NCBI GenBank assembly: GCA_023261445.1
Contig: JAHFOX010000003.1
Location: forward strand, 15,245-57,344
DNA from: Planctomycetota bacterium
GTDB lineage: Bacteria > Planctomycetota > Brocadiia > Brocadiales > Brocadiaceae
Length of the DNA: 42,100 nucleotides
Direction of reading: 5' to 3'
In this document: piece by piece, positions 17,601 to 26,160 of the stretch
Numbering within the stretch: the first letter of the stretch is position 1
Layout: each line of letters starts with the position of its first letter
Translations under genes and position numbers: made by a program
The notes under the pieces: model-generated
The model's database searches: none
What the model saw: only the letters and a program-made list of their open reading frames with translations
What the model was told of the DNA's origin: nothing

Positions 17601-17883
17601 TCAGGATATACGCGATACCATCTTGATGGCAGGCACGCGCAGGATACGGCCCTGTATGATGACGGCCGCCACTACATTTATTGGACTCGTTCCCATCCTA
17701 TGGGCAACTGGAGCTGGTGCCGAAGTAGCCAAACCCATGGCGATCCCCTCTATTGGAGGCATGGCCATGGCGCTGGTCAGTGTCTTCATAATCCCCTGTC
17801 TGAACGCCTGGCACAAGGAACACAAGTTAATGAAGGCATTAAAAAATGATTCCAGTATTGCAGAAACGGGCATGATTGTATAA
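14674..17883 (+). CDS. cusA: CusA-type heavy-metal RND efflux pump
   Basis: A 1069-residue inner-membrane proton-driven transporter of the heavy-metal RND class. The N-terminus has the diagnostic NMDVIPDIGENQ and WPGRSPQDVEDQVTYPL blocks. TM4 contains D401 and E408 (GEVSDMAIVMTEN), matching the proton-relay acids of CusA. The second periplasmic half has the class signature MPPLDEGSILFMP and GRAETPTDPAPVEM. An unusual DDD run sits in TM10 (GIVDDDSVLITTYIN). It would export Cu(I) or Ag(I) using the CusB-like adaptor and a TolC channel encoded just upstream. No ribosome-binding site is visible before the ATG. The motifs favour monovalent-metal (CusA) over CzcA type, but substrate is inferred mainly from the copper-related neighbours. 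Confidence 0.92.
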   Translation: MINKLIEICLKNRFLVICFYLMVIFGGVFGLKNINMDVIPDIGENQCIVFTDWPGRSPQDVEDQVTYPLTVNLLGVPGVKVIRSQSGFGFSMIFIIFKEKTDFYWARSRVLERLNFIQQLLPKDVTPKLGPDATGLGQIFWYTVEGEGYDLGQLRSIQDWYIRYQLNAVEGVSEVAGVGGFVKQYQVDVDPNKLLAYNMTVGMVYEAVGKSNIDVGAKVVESNNMEFIIRGLGFIKNVTDIENITVGSNNGVPIFVKNIGTVQVGGDFRRGALDKEGAPVAGGIVIMRQGQNPLEIIKRVKKKIKEIEPGLPPGVKIVPFYDREGLIHRVIDTLKDALIEEIIVTSIVVVIFLLHVRSIFICCLGFPVSILISFLCMYFMGIDSNIMSLTGIAIAIGEVSDMAIVMTENIYRNLLEQKDKKSRAQIILDASKEVGGSIFFAALTTIFMFFPVFGLTGQEGKLFTPLAWTKTIAIGSSVIMAITLTPVLCTFLLKGKIKPMEENYASRMLLNGYQPVLRWVLDHKKAFLAIPLAIVVSSVFPAMRLGREFMPPLDEGSILFMPVMLPSVSLTEALKIMQKQDMIIKSFPEVDTVVGKLGRAETPTDPAPVEMFETVVALKPKEEWHKKKIEYKFLNYVPSFLHPVFHWFLPYERRITKQEIIKDIDEATRIPGVANIWTQPIVNRIDMLSTGIRTSVGVKVFGQDLNVIQQLAIDVEKALRDVPGVADLYAERVTGKPYMEYKIKREEIARYGINIRDVQDIIETAIGGENITTTIEGRERYPVRVRYIRELRDNFDALKRIYVSSSTGALIPITQVADIRYVMGPAMISSENALLRAYVLMNVRGRDPLSFVEEASKVVAKKVMLPHGYFIQWSGQYENQVRARKKLQILVPLAMFVGFLLIFMAFKSFPQTMFILFAGIPTAIAGGVWLQYLFGYNFSVAVWVGFISIFGIVDDDSVLITTYINDLFGKKKMKNVQDIRDTILMAGTRRIRPCMMTAATTFIGLVPILWATGAGAEVAKPMAIPSIGGMAMALVSVFIIPCLNAWHKEHKLMKALKNDSSIAETGMIV

Positions 17884-17963
17884 CTAAGAATTGAATTACC
17901 AGTAATATTGTTTTACGCTTTCGAATAGTAATTTTGGTTGCCCTTTCAAGTGGGGGAATGACA

Positions 17964-18308
17964 ATGATAGTACGGATAGTAACGACCGTTTTGTATTTGA
18001 CACTGTTGACGGGTTGTGCTAGCCATACACTCCAACTACCAATATCTACCAACGACCCTGCAAATCCTAACGCCCCGGAAGCTGCGTTTTCTCCACGGCC
18101 TAATTGGCTCCAAAGCGAGGTTCCTGTCACAGCGGAACAACCAACTGCCGAACCAACTGCTCCTACACGTCTCCCCACAACCACAGCCACAATGTACACC
18201 TGCCCAATGCACCCCGAAGTAATACAATCAAGCCTAGGCAAATGCCCTGAGTGTGGGATGAAACTAGTTCCGAAAGAACCTTCCAAAACCGAAACGGAGG
18301 GTAAATAA
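17964..18308 (+). CDS. Heavy-metal-binding lipoprotein
   Basis: A 114-residue protein. The ATG at 17964 is preferred, with GGGGG 7 bases upstream; TTG and ATG codons further upstream are in frame. It begins with a lipoprotein signal ending LLTGC (C18), then a Pro/Thr/Ala-rich flexible linker, and a single heavy-metal-binding domain at about residues 78-103: YTCPMHPEV followed by CPECGMKL. It is probably lipid-anchored and could hand copper to the oxidase or the efflux channel. Its TAA shares one base with the next ATG (TAATG), indicating tight coupling with the second TolC gene. Base composition becomes clearly more GC-rich from here than in the operon's upstream genes. Confidence 0.78.
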   Translation: MIVRIVTTVLYLTLLTGCASHTLQLPISTNDPANPNAPEAAFSPRPNWLQSEVPVTAEQPTAEPTAPTRLPTTTATMYTCPMHPEVIQSSLGKCPECGMKLVPKEPSKTETEGK

Positions 18309-19771
18309 TGACACATAGATTGATAGCCAAATTTATAACGCTCATGTGTATTGGAGTAGTTATTGGCTGTGCATCGGTTCCTAAAGAGGCTGGATTTCCG
18401 GATGTCCAGAAGCTTATAGAACAACGCATTGGTTGGCGGGTGCATTGGAATCAGGGTACACCTGAGGATACTGCGGTTGCTGATGCTGTTCGGTCCATGC
18501 TGCGGCAGGAATTAACCCCGGACGCGGCCGTGCAGATTGCACTGCTCAACAACCGATCCTTACAGGCAACGTATGAAGACCTTGGAATTGCTCAGGCTGA
18601 TGTTGTTCAGGCCGGTTTGCTGAGAAACCCTGTTTTTTTGGCCAGCTTCCGATTTCAGGATAAGGCTATAGGCGGACATCGCAGTACTAACACCGAGTTT
18701 TCGGTGGATCAGGATTTTCTTGATTTGTTTGTGCGTCCGTTGAGGAAGAAGGTAGCTGCTGAGCAGTTTGAACAAGAGAAGTTGCGTATCGGTAATGCAA
18801 TATTGAACCTTGCCGCGGAGGTGCGGTCAGCTTATTATATTCTGCTGGCAGATGAGCAAATGTTGGAGATGCGCCGAACAGTGTCCCGGGCTACAGAAGC
18901 CGCAGCGGACATTGCTGGTCGCCAGCATGAGGCTGGTACTTTAAGAACGCTTGACCTAACCAATCAGCAGGGATTCCACGCTCAGGCGAAGCTTGATGTC
19001 GTGCGCATAGAGACCATGATTATTGCTGACCGTGAGCGTTTGAATCGCCTGATGTGGCTTTGGGGGACAGATACAACATGGAAACTTCCTAATAGGCTGC
19101 CAGAGCTACCAAAAGCCGAAGTCGCCCTGGAGCATCTGGAATCTACGGCTGTATCGCAACGCTTGGATATTGCCGCTGCACATCACGAAACACAAGCCAT
19201 TGCTCATGCCCTGTTATTGACGAAAAAGTTCCGGTATGTTTCTATGCTCGACTTTGGCGTTGATACTGAGCACGATGTCGCCGATGGCGTAAATCTTACA
19301 GGACCTCACCTGACAATCGAACTTCCAATCTTTGATCAACGACAGGCAAAGATCGCCAGGATAGAGGCACAGTTGCGGCAGAGCCAGCAGCGTCTCTCTT
19401 CCCTGTCAATTGATATACGTTCGGAGGTCCGGGAGGCACGTGACCGGTTAATGGCATCCAGAAATGTTGTCAAATACTACCACGACGTCGTTCTCCCCCT
19501 GCGGCAACGTATTGTGGATGAGTCACAGCTTTATTACAATGGCATGCTTATTGGGGTTTATGAGTTGCTCCTGGCGAAACAAAACCAGATCAACGCAGGC
19601 CGCGAATACATCGAGGCGTTGAGGGATTATTGGACCGCAAGGTCTGACGTGGATCGAGCCGTTGGGGGTCGCCTGAGAGATATAGCTGAAACTCCGCAAC
19701 CGCCCACACAACCGGTGGAACAATCAGCTACACAGCCATCCAAATCATTTGAACTTATTCATCAGCATTAA
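18308..19771 (+). CDS. TolC-family outer-membrane lipoprotein
   Basis: A 487-residue second outer-membrane factor, with a lipoprotein signal (GVVIGC, lipid Cys C21). Two repeats of TolC type follow, with LTPDAAVQIALLNNRSLQ near residue 71 and VYELLLAKQNQINAGREYIEALRDYWTARSDVDRAVGG near the C-terminus. It resembles the TolC proteins that sit next to multicopper oxidases in copper-resistance loci more than the first TolC of this operon. It overlaps the metal-binding lipoprotein gene by one base, and the oxidase follows 11 bases later. The codons are rich in G and C (one 60-base stretch near 18481 is about 60 percent GC), unlike most of the window. Confidence 0.85.
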   Translation: MTHRLIAKFITLMCIGVVIGCASVPKEAGFPDVQKLIEQRIGWRVHWNQGTPEDTAVADAVRSMLRQELTPDAAVQIALLNNRSLQATYEDLGIAQADVVQAGLLRNPVFLASFRFQDKAIGGHRSTNTEFSVDQDFLDLFVRPLRKKVAAEQFEQEKLRIGNAILNLAAEVRSAYYILLADEQMLEMRRTVSRATEAAADIAGRQHEAGTLRTLDLTNQQGFHAQAKLDVVRIETMIIADRERLNRLMWLWGTDTTWKLPNRLPELPKAEVALEHLESTAVSQRLDIAAAHHETQAIAHALLLTKKFRYVSMLDFGVDTEHDVADGVNLTGPHLTIELPIFDQRQAKIARIEAQLRQSQQRLSSLSIDIRSEVREARDRLMASRNVVKYYHDVVLPLRQRIVDESQLYYNGMLIGVYELLLAKQNQINAGREYIEALRDYWTARSDVDRAVGGRLRDIAETPQPPTQPVEQSATQPSKSFELIHQH

Positions 19772-19782
19772 GGAGATTAATC

Positions 19783-21060
19783 ATGATTACTCGACGCAAA
19801 ATGCTTCTTTCCAGCGCAGCGGCATTGCTAACTGGCGGTGTCTCCATGTTGCTAGGCCGCAAACAACTCGAAGCAATAGGCACACAGACCACTACACAGC
19901 CCTCCCCTATTATGTCACCCATACAAGGTTTGTCATATACACCGGTAATTATACCCAATGGGAGTACACTCCCCTGGAAGTGGGACAATGGTGTTAAAGT
20001 ATTTCACTTGATCGCCGAGCCAGTCAAGCGGGAGTTTGCGCCAGGAATGATCGTTAATTGCTGGGGTTATAACGGACAGACACCAGGCCCGACGATTGAG
20101 GTGGTGGAGGGTGATCGTGTACGCATCTTAGTCACCAACAAGATTGCAGAACATACAACGATCCACTGGCACGGTGTACTCCTGCCAAATGGTATGGACG
20201 GTGTCGGAGGATTGAACCAGCCGCAAATTAAACCGGGCGAGACCTATGCCTATGAATTTACCCTCCGTCAGCACGGCACGCAGATGTATCACCCGCACGC
20301 CGATGAGATGGTGCAAATGGCAATGGGAATGGAGGGCTTTTTCATTATACATCCAAAGAAGCCGGAGCAGCCTCAGATCGACCGGGACTTCTGCATCTTC
20401 CTGCAGGAATGGTTAGTCGAACCTGGCACAAGTACTCCAAATCCAAACATCATGACCGATTTCAACCTCTTTACGTTCAATAGTCGCGTTTTCCCAGGTA
20501 CTGCGCCGTTGATAGCGCGTCTGGGGGATCGTGTGCGTATACGGATTGCTAACCTAAGTATGGATTCTCACCCGATCCACCTGCATGGTTATAACTTCAA
20601 GATTACTGGCACTGATGGTGGGCAGATATCACCCTCTGCACAGTGGCCTGAGACCACAGCCAACGTTCCACCGGGTACCACACGTGACATAGAGTTCGTG
20701 GCCAATGCACCCGGAGACTGGGCTTTTCACTGCCACAAGACCCATCACACCATGAATGCTATGAGTCATACCGTACCAAACATGATAGGTGTAAAACAAA
20801 AAGGATTGGAACAGAAAGTCCAGAATCTCCTACCAGATTATATGGCAATGGGCGAAAGCGGAATGGCCGAAATGGCCGAAATGAACATGCCCTTACCAAG
20901 AAACACACTCCCTATGATGACCGGGAAAGGACCATTTGGTCCAGTTGAGATGGGCGGGATGTTTACCGTGTTAAAGGTGCGCGAGGGTATTACTGGGTAC
21001 GATGACCCCGGCTGGTACGAACACCCAGAAGGCACTGTAGCTTGGCGAATAGCTGAATAA
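19783..21060 (+). CDS. Tat-exported two-domain multicopper oxidase
   Basis: A 425-residue copper oxidase. The N-terminus TRRKMLLSSAAALL is a twin-arginine signal. All four copper motifs are present: H128-W-H130, H170-P-H172, H263-P-I-H266-L-H268, and H316-C317-H318 with H322 and M327 (type 1 copper Cys, His and Met). The spacing allows only two cupredoxin domains (about 75-195 and 205-340), as in small laccases, not the three of CueO or CopA; small laccases act as trimers. A Met-rich tail (residues 353-393, with MAEMAEMNM) may bind Cu(I). It probably oxidises periplasmic Cu(I) to the less toxic Cu(II). AAGGAG lies 7 bases before the ATG. It is the last gene of the copper island; no terminator is clear after it. 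Confidence 0.9.
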   Translation: MITRRKMLLSSAAALLTGGVSMLLGRKQLEAIGTQTTTQPSPIMSPIQGLSYTPVIIPNGSTLPWKWDNGVKVFHLIAEPVKREFAPGMIVNCWGYNGQTPGPTIEVVEGDRVRILVTNKIAEHTTIHWHGVLLPNGMDGVGGLNQPQIKPGETYAYEFTLRQHGTQMYHPHADEMVQMAMGMEGFFIIHPKKPEQPQIDRDFCIFLQEWLVEPGTSTPNPNIMTDFNLFTFNSRVFPGTAPLIARLGDRVRIRIANLSMDSHPIHLHGYNFKITGTDGGQISPSAQWPETTANVPPGTTRDIEFVANAPGDWAFHCHKTHHTMNAMSHTVPNMIGVKQKGLEQKVQNLLPDYMAMGESGMAEMAEMNMPLPRNTLPMMTGKGPFGPVEMGGMFTVLKVREGITGYDDPGWYEHPEGTVAWRIAE

Positions 21061-21334
21061 TTATTAACAAATGCGTCTTATTGCAGATTCGAAAAGTGGA
21101 ATGACTGCTATTTAAATGTATGAAATTTCAAACAATCAGTTCTCCTCTTTGATGGTGGAGGCTCGGTGGGGGGTGAAGGAAAAAGCCAATCACCCTCCCT
21201 AACATGTAGTTGCCGAACCTACATTAAAGGCGGTAACTCCAATTATAATAATTGAGACTACACTTTATAACTGCTTGCAATAGGTATAAAGTTGAGTTAA
21301 ACAAAACTAATCCAACAACTCCAATACCATCTTG

Positions 21335-21826
21335 TTATATCTTCTTTATCGTAAAACCAGCCTGTTCAAGTCTCCGCAAAAGTATTGATGCAAGGCAGAG
21401 ATGATCTAGACAAAGATCGGGAGAATCTTTAATTGCGTACTCATGGCCCCTTGGATTTCGAATCGCAAGCACACTTCCAGCAAATAGAAATTGATAGCCT
21501 TTTTGTTCGTCTTTTTCAGAGATATTTGAGTTAGGCGTAATCGCTATCACGGGTGATGCTTCGGCAAACACCTGCATCATTAGTTTAAAGCCTGTCTCTG
21601 ACGATCTAGATAATCTCTGGATTTCTTTATCTACAAACTTGAATGCCTCGAAAGTTGCTTGAGAATAATGCCCGTCATCGAATAACTTCTTTACGATATC
21701 AGGAAGATCCTGATGTATGTTTCGAGTTTCAAACGGATGCTGAGCTTCAAGTATTTCTGCATCAACATCTGTAAACTGAAAAGCTTTCCTCACAATCTTT
21801 TCAAAGGTAAAAAGTGGGTTATCCAT
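21335..21826 (-). CDS. TIGR02391 (Ymh-like) family protein
   Basis: A 163-residue protein of unknown function. The pattern GHYSQATFEAFKFVDKEIQRLS, a central LMMQVFAE and a C-terminal FAGSVLAIRNPRGHEYA followed by a helical DHLCLASILLRRLEQAGF is what I associate with the TIGR02391/Hypoth_Ymh family. That family is frequent in mobile and defence-rich regions, and its role is undescribed. The gene overlaps the end of the DUF5343-like gene by 8 bases, so the two form an operon and their products probably act together. Confidence 0.65.
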   Translation of the reverse strand: MDNPLFTFEKIVRKAFQFTDVDAEILEAQHPFETRNIHQDLPDIVKKLFDDGHYSQATFEAFKFVDKEIQRLSRSSETGFKLMMQVFAEASPVIAITPNSNISEKDEQKGYQFLFAGSVLAIRNPRGHEYAIKDSPDLCLDHLCLASILLRRLEQAGFTIKKI

Positions 21827-22489
21827 TGAGCAAATTTTCTCTTATGCTTTTGAAAATTCTATCATAAGTTTCCTGATTTCCCTCAGCTGGTAAGTTAATT
21901 TCAATTCTTACAGTAAGACCAAAAGCATTGCGTACACCCTGAGATGGATCAGTATTACCAATTAGAGATTTTTTTCGTTTCTCGATCGATTGCTTAGCAG
22001 AATCAATCTTTTTACTTTTTTCTGCTTTTACTGTTGATGTACTTGTTTTCGGCTCAGGAATTTCACCATACCCAGATAACGCTGCAAGAGCGAGGAAGAT
22101 GTTGGCCTGTTTTTTGCCTACAATTGCAGTAGTATGATCTGTTTGTCTAAAGAATGTGATTAGAGTGTCTAAATCCAAAGTCCAGGCTGCTTCTGAATAC
22201 AGAGTAAAAATCTCATGATATGATTCCTTTACTAATGCTGAAAATTCTTCTTGAAAAGCGTTGTCTTCATGTTGAGAAAATATTTTGCCAGCTTTTTCCG
22301 TCTTTTTCCCTTTCTCGTCGATAACTCCTATAAATCGCAAGATGTTTATAACGTAGCTTTCGTTCTTCTTAGCATATCCAAGTTTCTTAAGGTATCAGAT
22401 GTGATTTGTGCAGGGAATGATTTTCTTAAGTGGTTTATAAACTGTATGAGGGGACCACTACTTGTGACATAAGGATGTTTGTCTTCCAT
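21819..22489 (-). pseudogene. DUF5343-like gene split by a -1 frameshift
   Basis: The ATG at 22489-22487 has an ideal AAGGAGG 8 bases upstream and begins MEDKHPYVTSSGPLIQ, as DUF5343 proteins do, but that frame stops after 47 codons at 22346. The second frame continues with KKLGYAKKNESYVINILRFIGVIDEKG and runs to 21819, so the shift must occur near 22384-22390 (TTAAGAAACTT on the minus strand); one missing A would restore a protein of about 223 residues. The 173-residue open part from 22340 lacks the N-terminal helices and has no ribosome-binding site of its own. It could be a decayed gene, a sequencing error or recoding; no standard slippery heptamer is present. The function of DUF5343 is unknown. 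Confidence 0.75.
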
Positions 22490-22824
22490 ATCACAATCCT
22501 CCTTCTTTTTAAAAACCTAACTTTATTTTCGACTCTCCAATTATCACATTCTTTTACTTTATTTCGGTAAGCTATTACTTATTCTGCATATCTTTAGCTT
22601 GCCGTATTTTACGGAGAGGGAACTATATAATCAAGATAAATCAAGCCGCTGCCACGAAGATACCAAGGATGAAAAGGGGTCAGGTCTTGTTTCTTGATGT
22701 TGCAATAGCTCCATTTTTAGGATGTGATAAATTAAAACCCAATCTTACACAACTTTAAGCCCTGGTCAAATGCCGGTATTTGATTCGATGTGGCTGGTCG
22801 CCTGCAGAGCCAAGACGTTTTTTT
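22490..22824. other. Gene-free spacer with a REP-like motif
   Basis: About 335 bases with no credible ORF. At 22672-22690 there is AAAAGGGGTCAGGTCTTG, a motif I associate with ends of REP/IS200-type (Y1 transposase) elements; no transposase gene is present. The right part is more GC-rich and may be the relic of an insertion. Two promoters would be needed here or in the flanks, but I see no clear one. Confidence 0.35.
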
Positions 22825-25800
22825 CTATCCGCCTCCTTTCCCAGTAAATTTCAGCACTAGGTCATCCAGCAAGGTGTAAACTACAGGAACAACAACCAAT
22901 GTCAGTAATAAAGATGAAAATATTCCGCCAACCGTTGCGATTGCCATAGGATTTCTGGTTTCAGAACCAGGTCCAATCCCAAAGATAATTGGAAATATAC
23001 CGAATATTGTAGAAAATGCTGTCATAAGAATCGGCCGTAATCGAACGGGCGATGCTTGCAAAACGGCATCATTTCTGGCAAGTCCTTTCCCCCTTAATGT
23101 GTTTGTATAATCAACCAGAAGAATAGAGTTCTTTGTTACTATAGACATCAAAAGAATAATACCTATCATGCTGAATATATTAATGGTATTCCCCGTTAAC
23201 AATAGTATACCAAGGGCACCGATCATACTCAGCGGTATTGACAATAGTACTGTAAAAGGATGTATAAAATTCTCAAATAACGACGCAAGAATAATGTACG
23301 TAAATATCAAAGCCAATATAAATGCAAAATAAAGACTGCTAAACGACTCTTTAAATGTCTCAGCCTTGCCAGTGAATGAAATTGTATATCTCTGCGGCAG
23401 GATTTGTTTTGCTATCGCATTCACCTCATTTACGGCAGTTCCTAATGGTTTGCTGGATTCTAAATTTGCACTAATAGTAACCGAACGCTGCCTGTTTAGC
23501 CGATTAATAACATTTAGCCCCATCCCTTCATACACATTAACCACATCTTCCATTGATATCAGTTTCCCTTCCTTGTTTCTTATAAGCAGAGGTCTAATAT
23601 CTATAGGCGTATCCCTTTGTTCCCCAATGAGTCGTACTGTAACGTCGTATCTCTTGCCCTCGCTCTTGTATTTTGCAACATCAAGTCCTCCTATTAACGT
23701 TTGTAATGTCTCCCCAATTGATGTCGCATCAACGCCAAGATCAGCGGCTTTGTTACGATTTATAATTGTGCGAACCTCTGGCTTCCCCAATTCCAAATCT
23801 GTATCTATATCAATAATACCTTTGAGTTCACGCATACGGTTTATAAATTCTTTAGCTAGTTTCACTAATTCATCAAGGTCTGGACCTTCAATGGTAAATT
23901 CGAGAGGTTGTCCCCTGCGTTCGCCAAATGTCTGAGATAAATCCATCGGAAAGGCGAACATACCGGGGATTTGACTAAACATATTTCTAAGATAATTCAT
24001 AATGTCCTGTTGTGTTTTTTCACGCTCATTTTTAGGTATCATGTGAGTAAACATGATACCCTTATTCGCACCAGTTGTCTCTCCGAGACCAACAGCACCA
24101 AAATAGGTGCGTATTTCAGGTACTCCATCCATGACATTTTCACACTTATGAAGCATGCTATCCGTGTAGTCTATAGAAGATCCAACAGGTGTTTTAATAG
24201 CCACCACAAATTGACTCTGATCTTCGGGCGGTACCAACTCCTTCCCTAGTATTTGCCAAATAAACATTGCTACGGCAAAACTTCCAAGGGCTATCAATAC
24301 AACAATCAAACGGTGATTTAATGCAATTCCAAGAACAAACTTATAGCTACTCTCTAACCGCAAAAACAGCTTCTCTAAATAATTATATACCGGATGTTTT
24401 TTGCCAGATAATTTTAACCACCGAGAACACAACATAGGTATAAGGGTAATTGCCATAAATGTAGAGAATAAATTTGCTGAAGCAACGGAAATTCCAAATT
24501 CGTAAAAGAATTTACCTATAATTCCCTTCATAAACGCCACAGGCACAAAGACCGCAACAAGTGCAAGTGTTGATGCTATAGTAGCAAATGCGACTTCATT
24601 CGTCCCCTGCCTTGCAGATTCATATTTAGTTAAACCAGTTTCTCTGTAACGATAGATATTTTCCAACACCACAATCGAGTCATCAGTAACTGACCCAACA
24701 GCAAGTGCCAGTGCTAACATGGTCATATTGTTTAAGGTAAATCCTAAAAAATACATTACTGCAAACACACCACAATATGCCGCTGGAATTGTAAGACATA
24801 TAAAGACTGTGCCGCGTATATTCCTTAAAAAAAAGAAAACCACCATACCGGCGAGAACGACACCAATTGCGATGGAGAACTGCACCTCACGAATGGATTC
24901 TACGATAAAAGTAGAATGGTCTGCAGCAACATCCAATTTGATGCCTTTTCGTATCAAGCCAGTTAATTTCTGACATACCACTTTTACACGTTTTGCAACC
25001 GCTACTGTATTTGCATCGGATTGACGTTTAATGCCTAAACCTAATGCAGGCTCTATGACGCCCGGAGAGCTGCGGTACCTTGCCACAAAACGTTTATCTT
25101 CCATTCCATCTTCAGCATACCCAATATCCGACAACCGTATTGGCGAGCCTTTGCGATATTCAATAATTAAATCGTTAAAAGCATTTGGCGAATCGAACTC
25201 ACCCTCTGTCTTTACTGAAAATTCTATCGAGCTACTCTCAATTCGTCCCCCAGGCAATTCCTTGTGTTCTCTTTTTAAAGCCCTTGTGACATCCAGGGCG
25301 GTAATCTGAAATGCCTCCATTTTTTTTGTGTCTAACCAGATTCTAACGGCACGTTGCCGCTTCCCCCCTTCTAATATTGATCCAACACCCTCCAATATCT
25401 CAAACTTCGGTTTCAAATCGTAATGGGCATAATCACTGATTTCCCTCAAACTTTTGTCGCCTGAAACGGCTAACCACATAATAGGTTGGGCTTGTGGGTC
25501 TTCTTTATCTACTATTGGCGGATCAATATCGTTTGGAAGTTTATACCTTGCTACAGCAACTTTATCTCTTACATCCTGAGCGGCAATATCAATATCCCGT
25601 TCCATCTCAAATTCGATTACGATTTGAGATACGCCGTCGGAACTAGATGACCTCAGATTTTTTATACCGGGAATTGTGTTGATTTCCTCTTCTAGCGGTT
25701 CAGTAACATCAGCCTCAATAACCTCTGGACTAGCACCTGTGAGCGTTGTCGTTACAGACACGTACGGAAAGTCAACATGGGGATATTCATCCACTCCTAA

Positions 25801-25893
25801 GCGGCTGTACCCAATTAGACCAAATACGACAATAGCCACAAATATCATAGTGGCAAAAATGGGCCTTTTTACGGAAATTTCCGGTAGAAACAT
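22825..25893 (-). CDS. HAE1-type RND efflux pump (AcrB-like)
   Basis: A 1022-residue inner-membrane proton-antiport pump for hydrophobic compounds. It starts with the class-typical ISVKRPIFATM and GYSRLGVDEYP segments. TM4 contains D404-D405 in VGSVTDDSIVVLEN, and TM10 contains the relay lysine in VTKNSILLVDY, so the proton pathway looks intact. Two large periplasmic loops and twelve membrane segments fit the family length. Unlike most AcrB relatives it has no adaptor or TolC gene beside it in this window, so it must borrow partners, possibly from the copper island. No strong ribosome-binding site precedes the ATG. Substrate unknown. Confidence 0.9.
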   Translation of the reverse strand: MFLPEISVKRPIFATMIFVAIVVFGLIGYSRLGVDEYPHVDFPYVSVTTTLTGASPEVIEADVTEPLEEEINTIPGIKNLRSSSSDGVSQIVIEFEMERDIDIAAQDVRDKVAVARYKLPNDIDPPIVDKEDPQAQPIMWLAVSGDKSLREISDYAHYDLKPKFEILEGVGSILEGGKRQRAVRIWLDTKKMEAFQITALDVTRALKREHKELPGGRIESSSIEFSVKTEGEFDSPNAFNDLIIEYRKGSPIRLSDIGYAEDGMEDKRFVARYRSSPGVIEPALGLGIKRQSDANTVAVAKRVKVVCQKLTGLIRKGIKLDVAADHSTFIVESIREVQFSIAIGVVLAGMVVFFFLRNIRGTVFICLTIPAAYCGVFAVMYFLGFTLNNMTMLALALAVGSVTDDSIVVLENIYRYRETGLTKYESARQGTNEVAFATIASTLALVAVFVPVAFMKGIIGKFFYEFGISVASANLFSTFMAITLIPMLCSRWLKLSGKKHPVYNYLEKLFLRLESSYKFVLGIALNHRLIVVLIALGSFAVAMFIWQILGKELVPPEDQSQFVVAIKTPVGSSIDYTDSMLHKCENVMDGVPEIRTYFGAVGLGETTGANKGIMFTHMIPKNEREKTQQDIMNYLRNMFSQIPGMFAFPMDLSQTFGERRGQPLEFTIEGPDLDELVKLAKEFINRMRELKGIIDIDTDLELGKPEVRTIINRNKAADLGVDATSIGETLQTLIGGLDVAKYKSEGKRYDVTVRLIGEQRDTPIDIRPLLIRNKEGKLISMEDVVNVYEGMGLNVINRLNRQRSVTISANLESSKPLGTAVNEVNAIAKQILPQRYTISFTGKAETFKESFSSLYFAFILALIFTYIILASLFENFIHPFTVLLSIPLSMIGALGILLLTGNTINIFSMIGIILLMSIVTKNSILLVDYTNTLRGKGLARNDAVLQASPVRLRPILMTAFSTIFGIFPIIFGIGPGSETRNPMAIATVGGIFSSLLLTLVVVPVVYTLLDDLVLKFTGKGGG

Positions 25894-26160
25894 ATCAGTT
25901 GTTTACTTTCAAAATTTTGTTTTACTCCGATGACCAATAGATAACTATGACACCTAAAATACATTGATGGGCAAAAAGATGAGAAGAAGTTTATCACATA
26001 TCAATGTGTTAATTCAATTACAATATCGCCTTGTAACTCCTCACAAAATTTATTCAATTTGGACTTGACAATAATCAAGTTGATTATATAATTTTAACGA
26101 ACTTTAGCAAATTCCCATTAAATAGTGAATATTTTTAATTTTTTGTGGAGACGTAGTAAA

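Noticed and set aside
21061-21334. Possible terminator after the multicopper oxidase gene
   Set aside because: GGGGGGTG and CACCCTCCC near 21163-21200 can pair imperfectly, but the match is poor and no T run follows.
22251-22472. Plus-strand ORF over the DUF5343 frameshift region
   Set aside because: It lies opposite the reading frame that continues the DUF5343 similarity, lacks a ribosome-binding site and shows no recognisable family.
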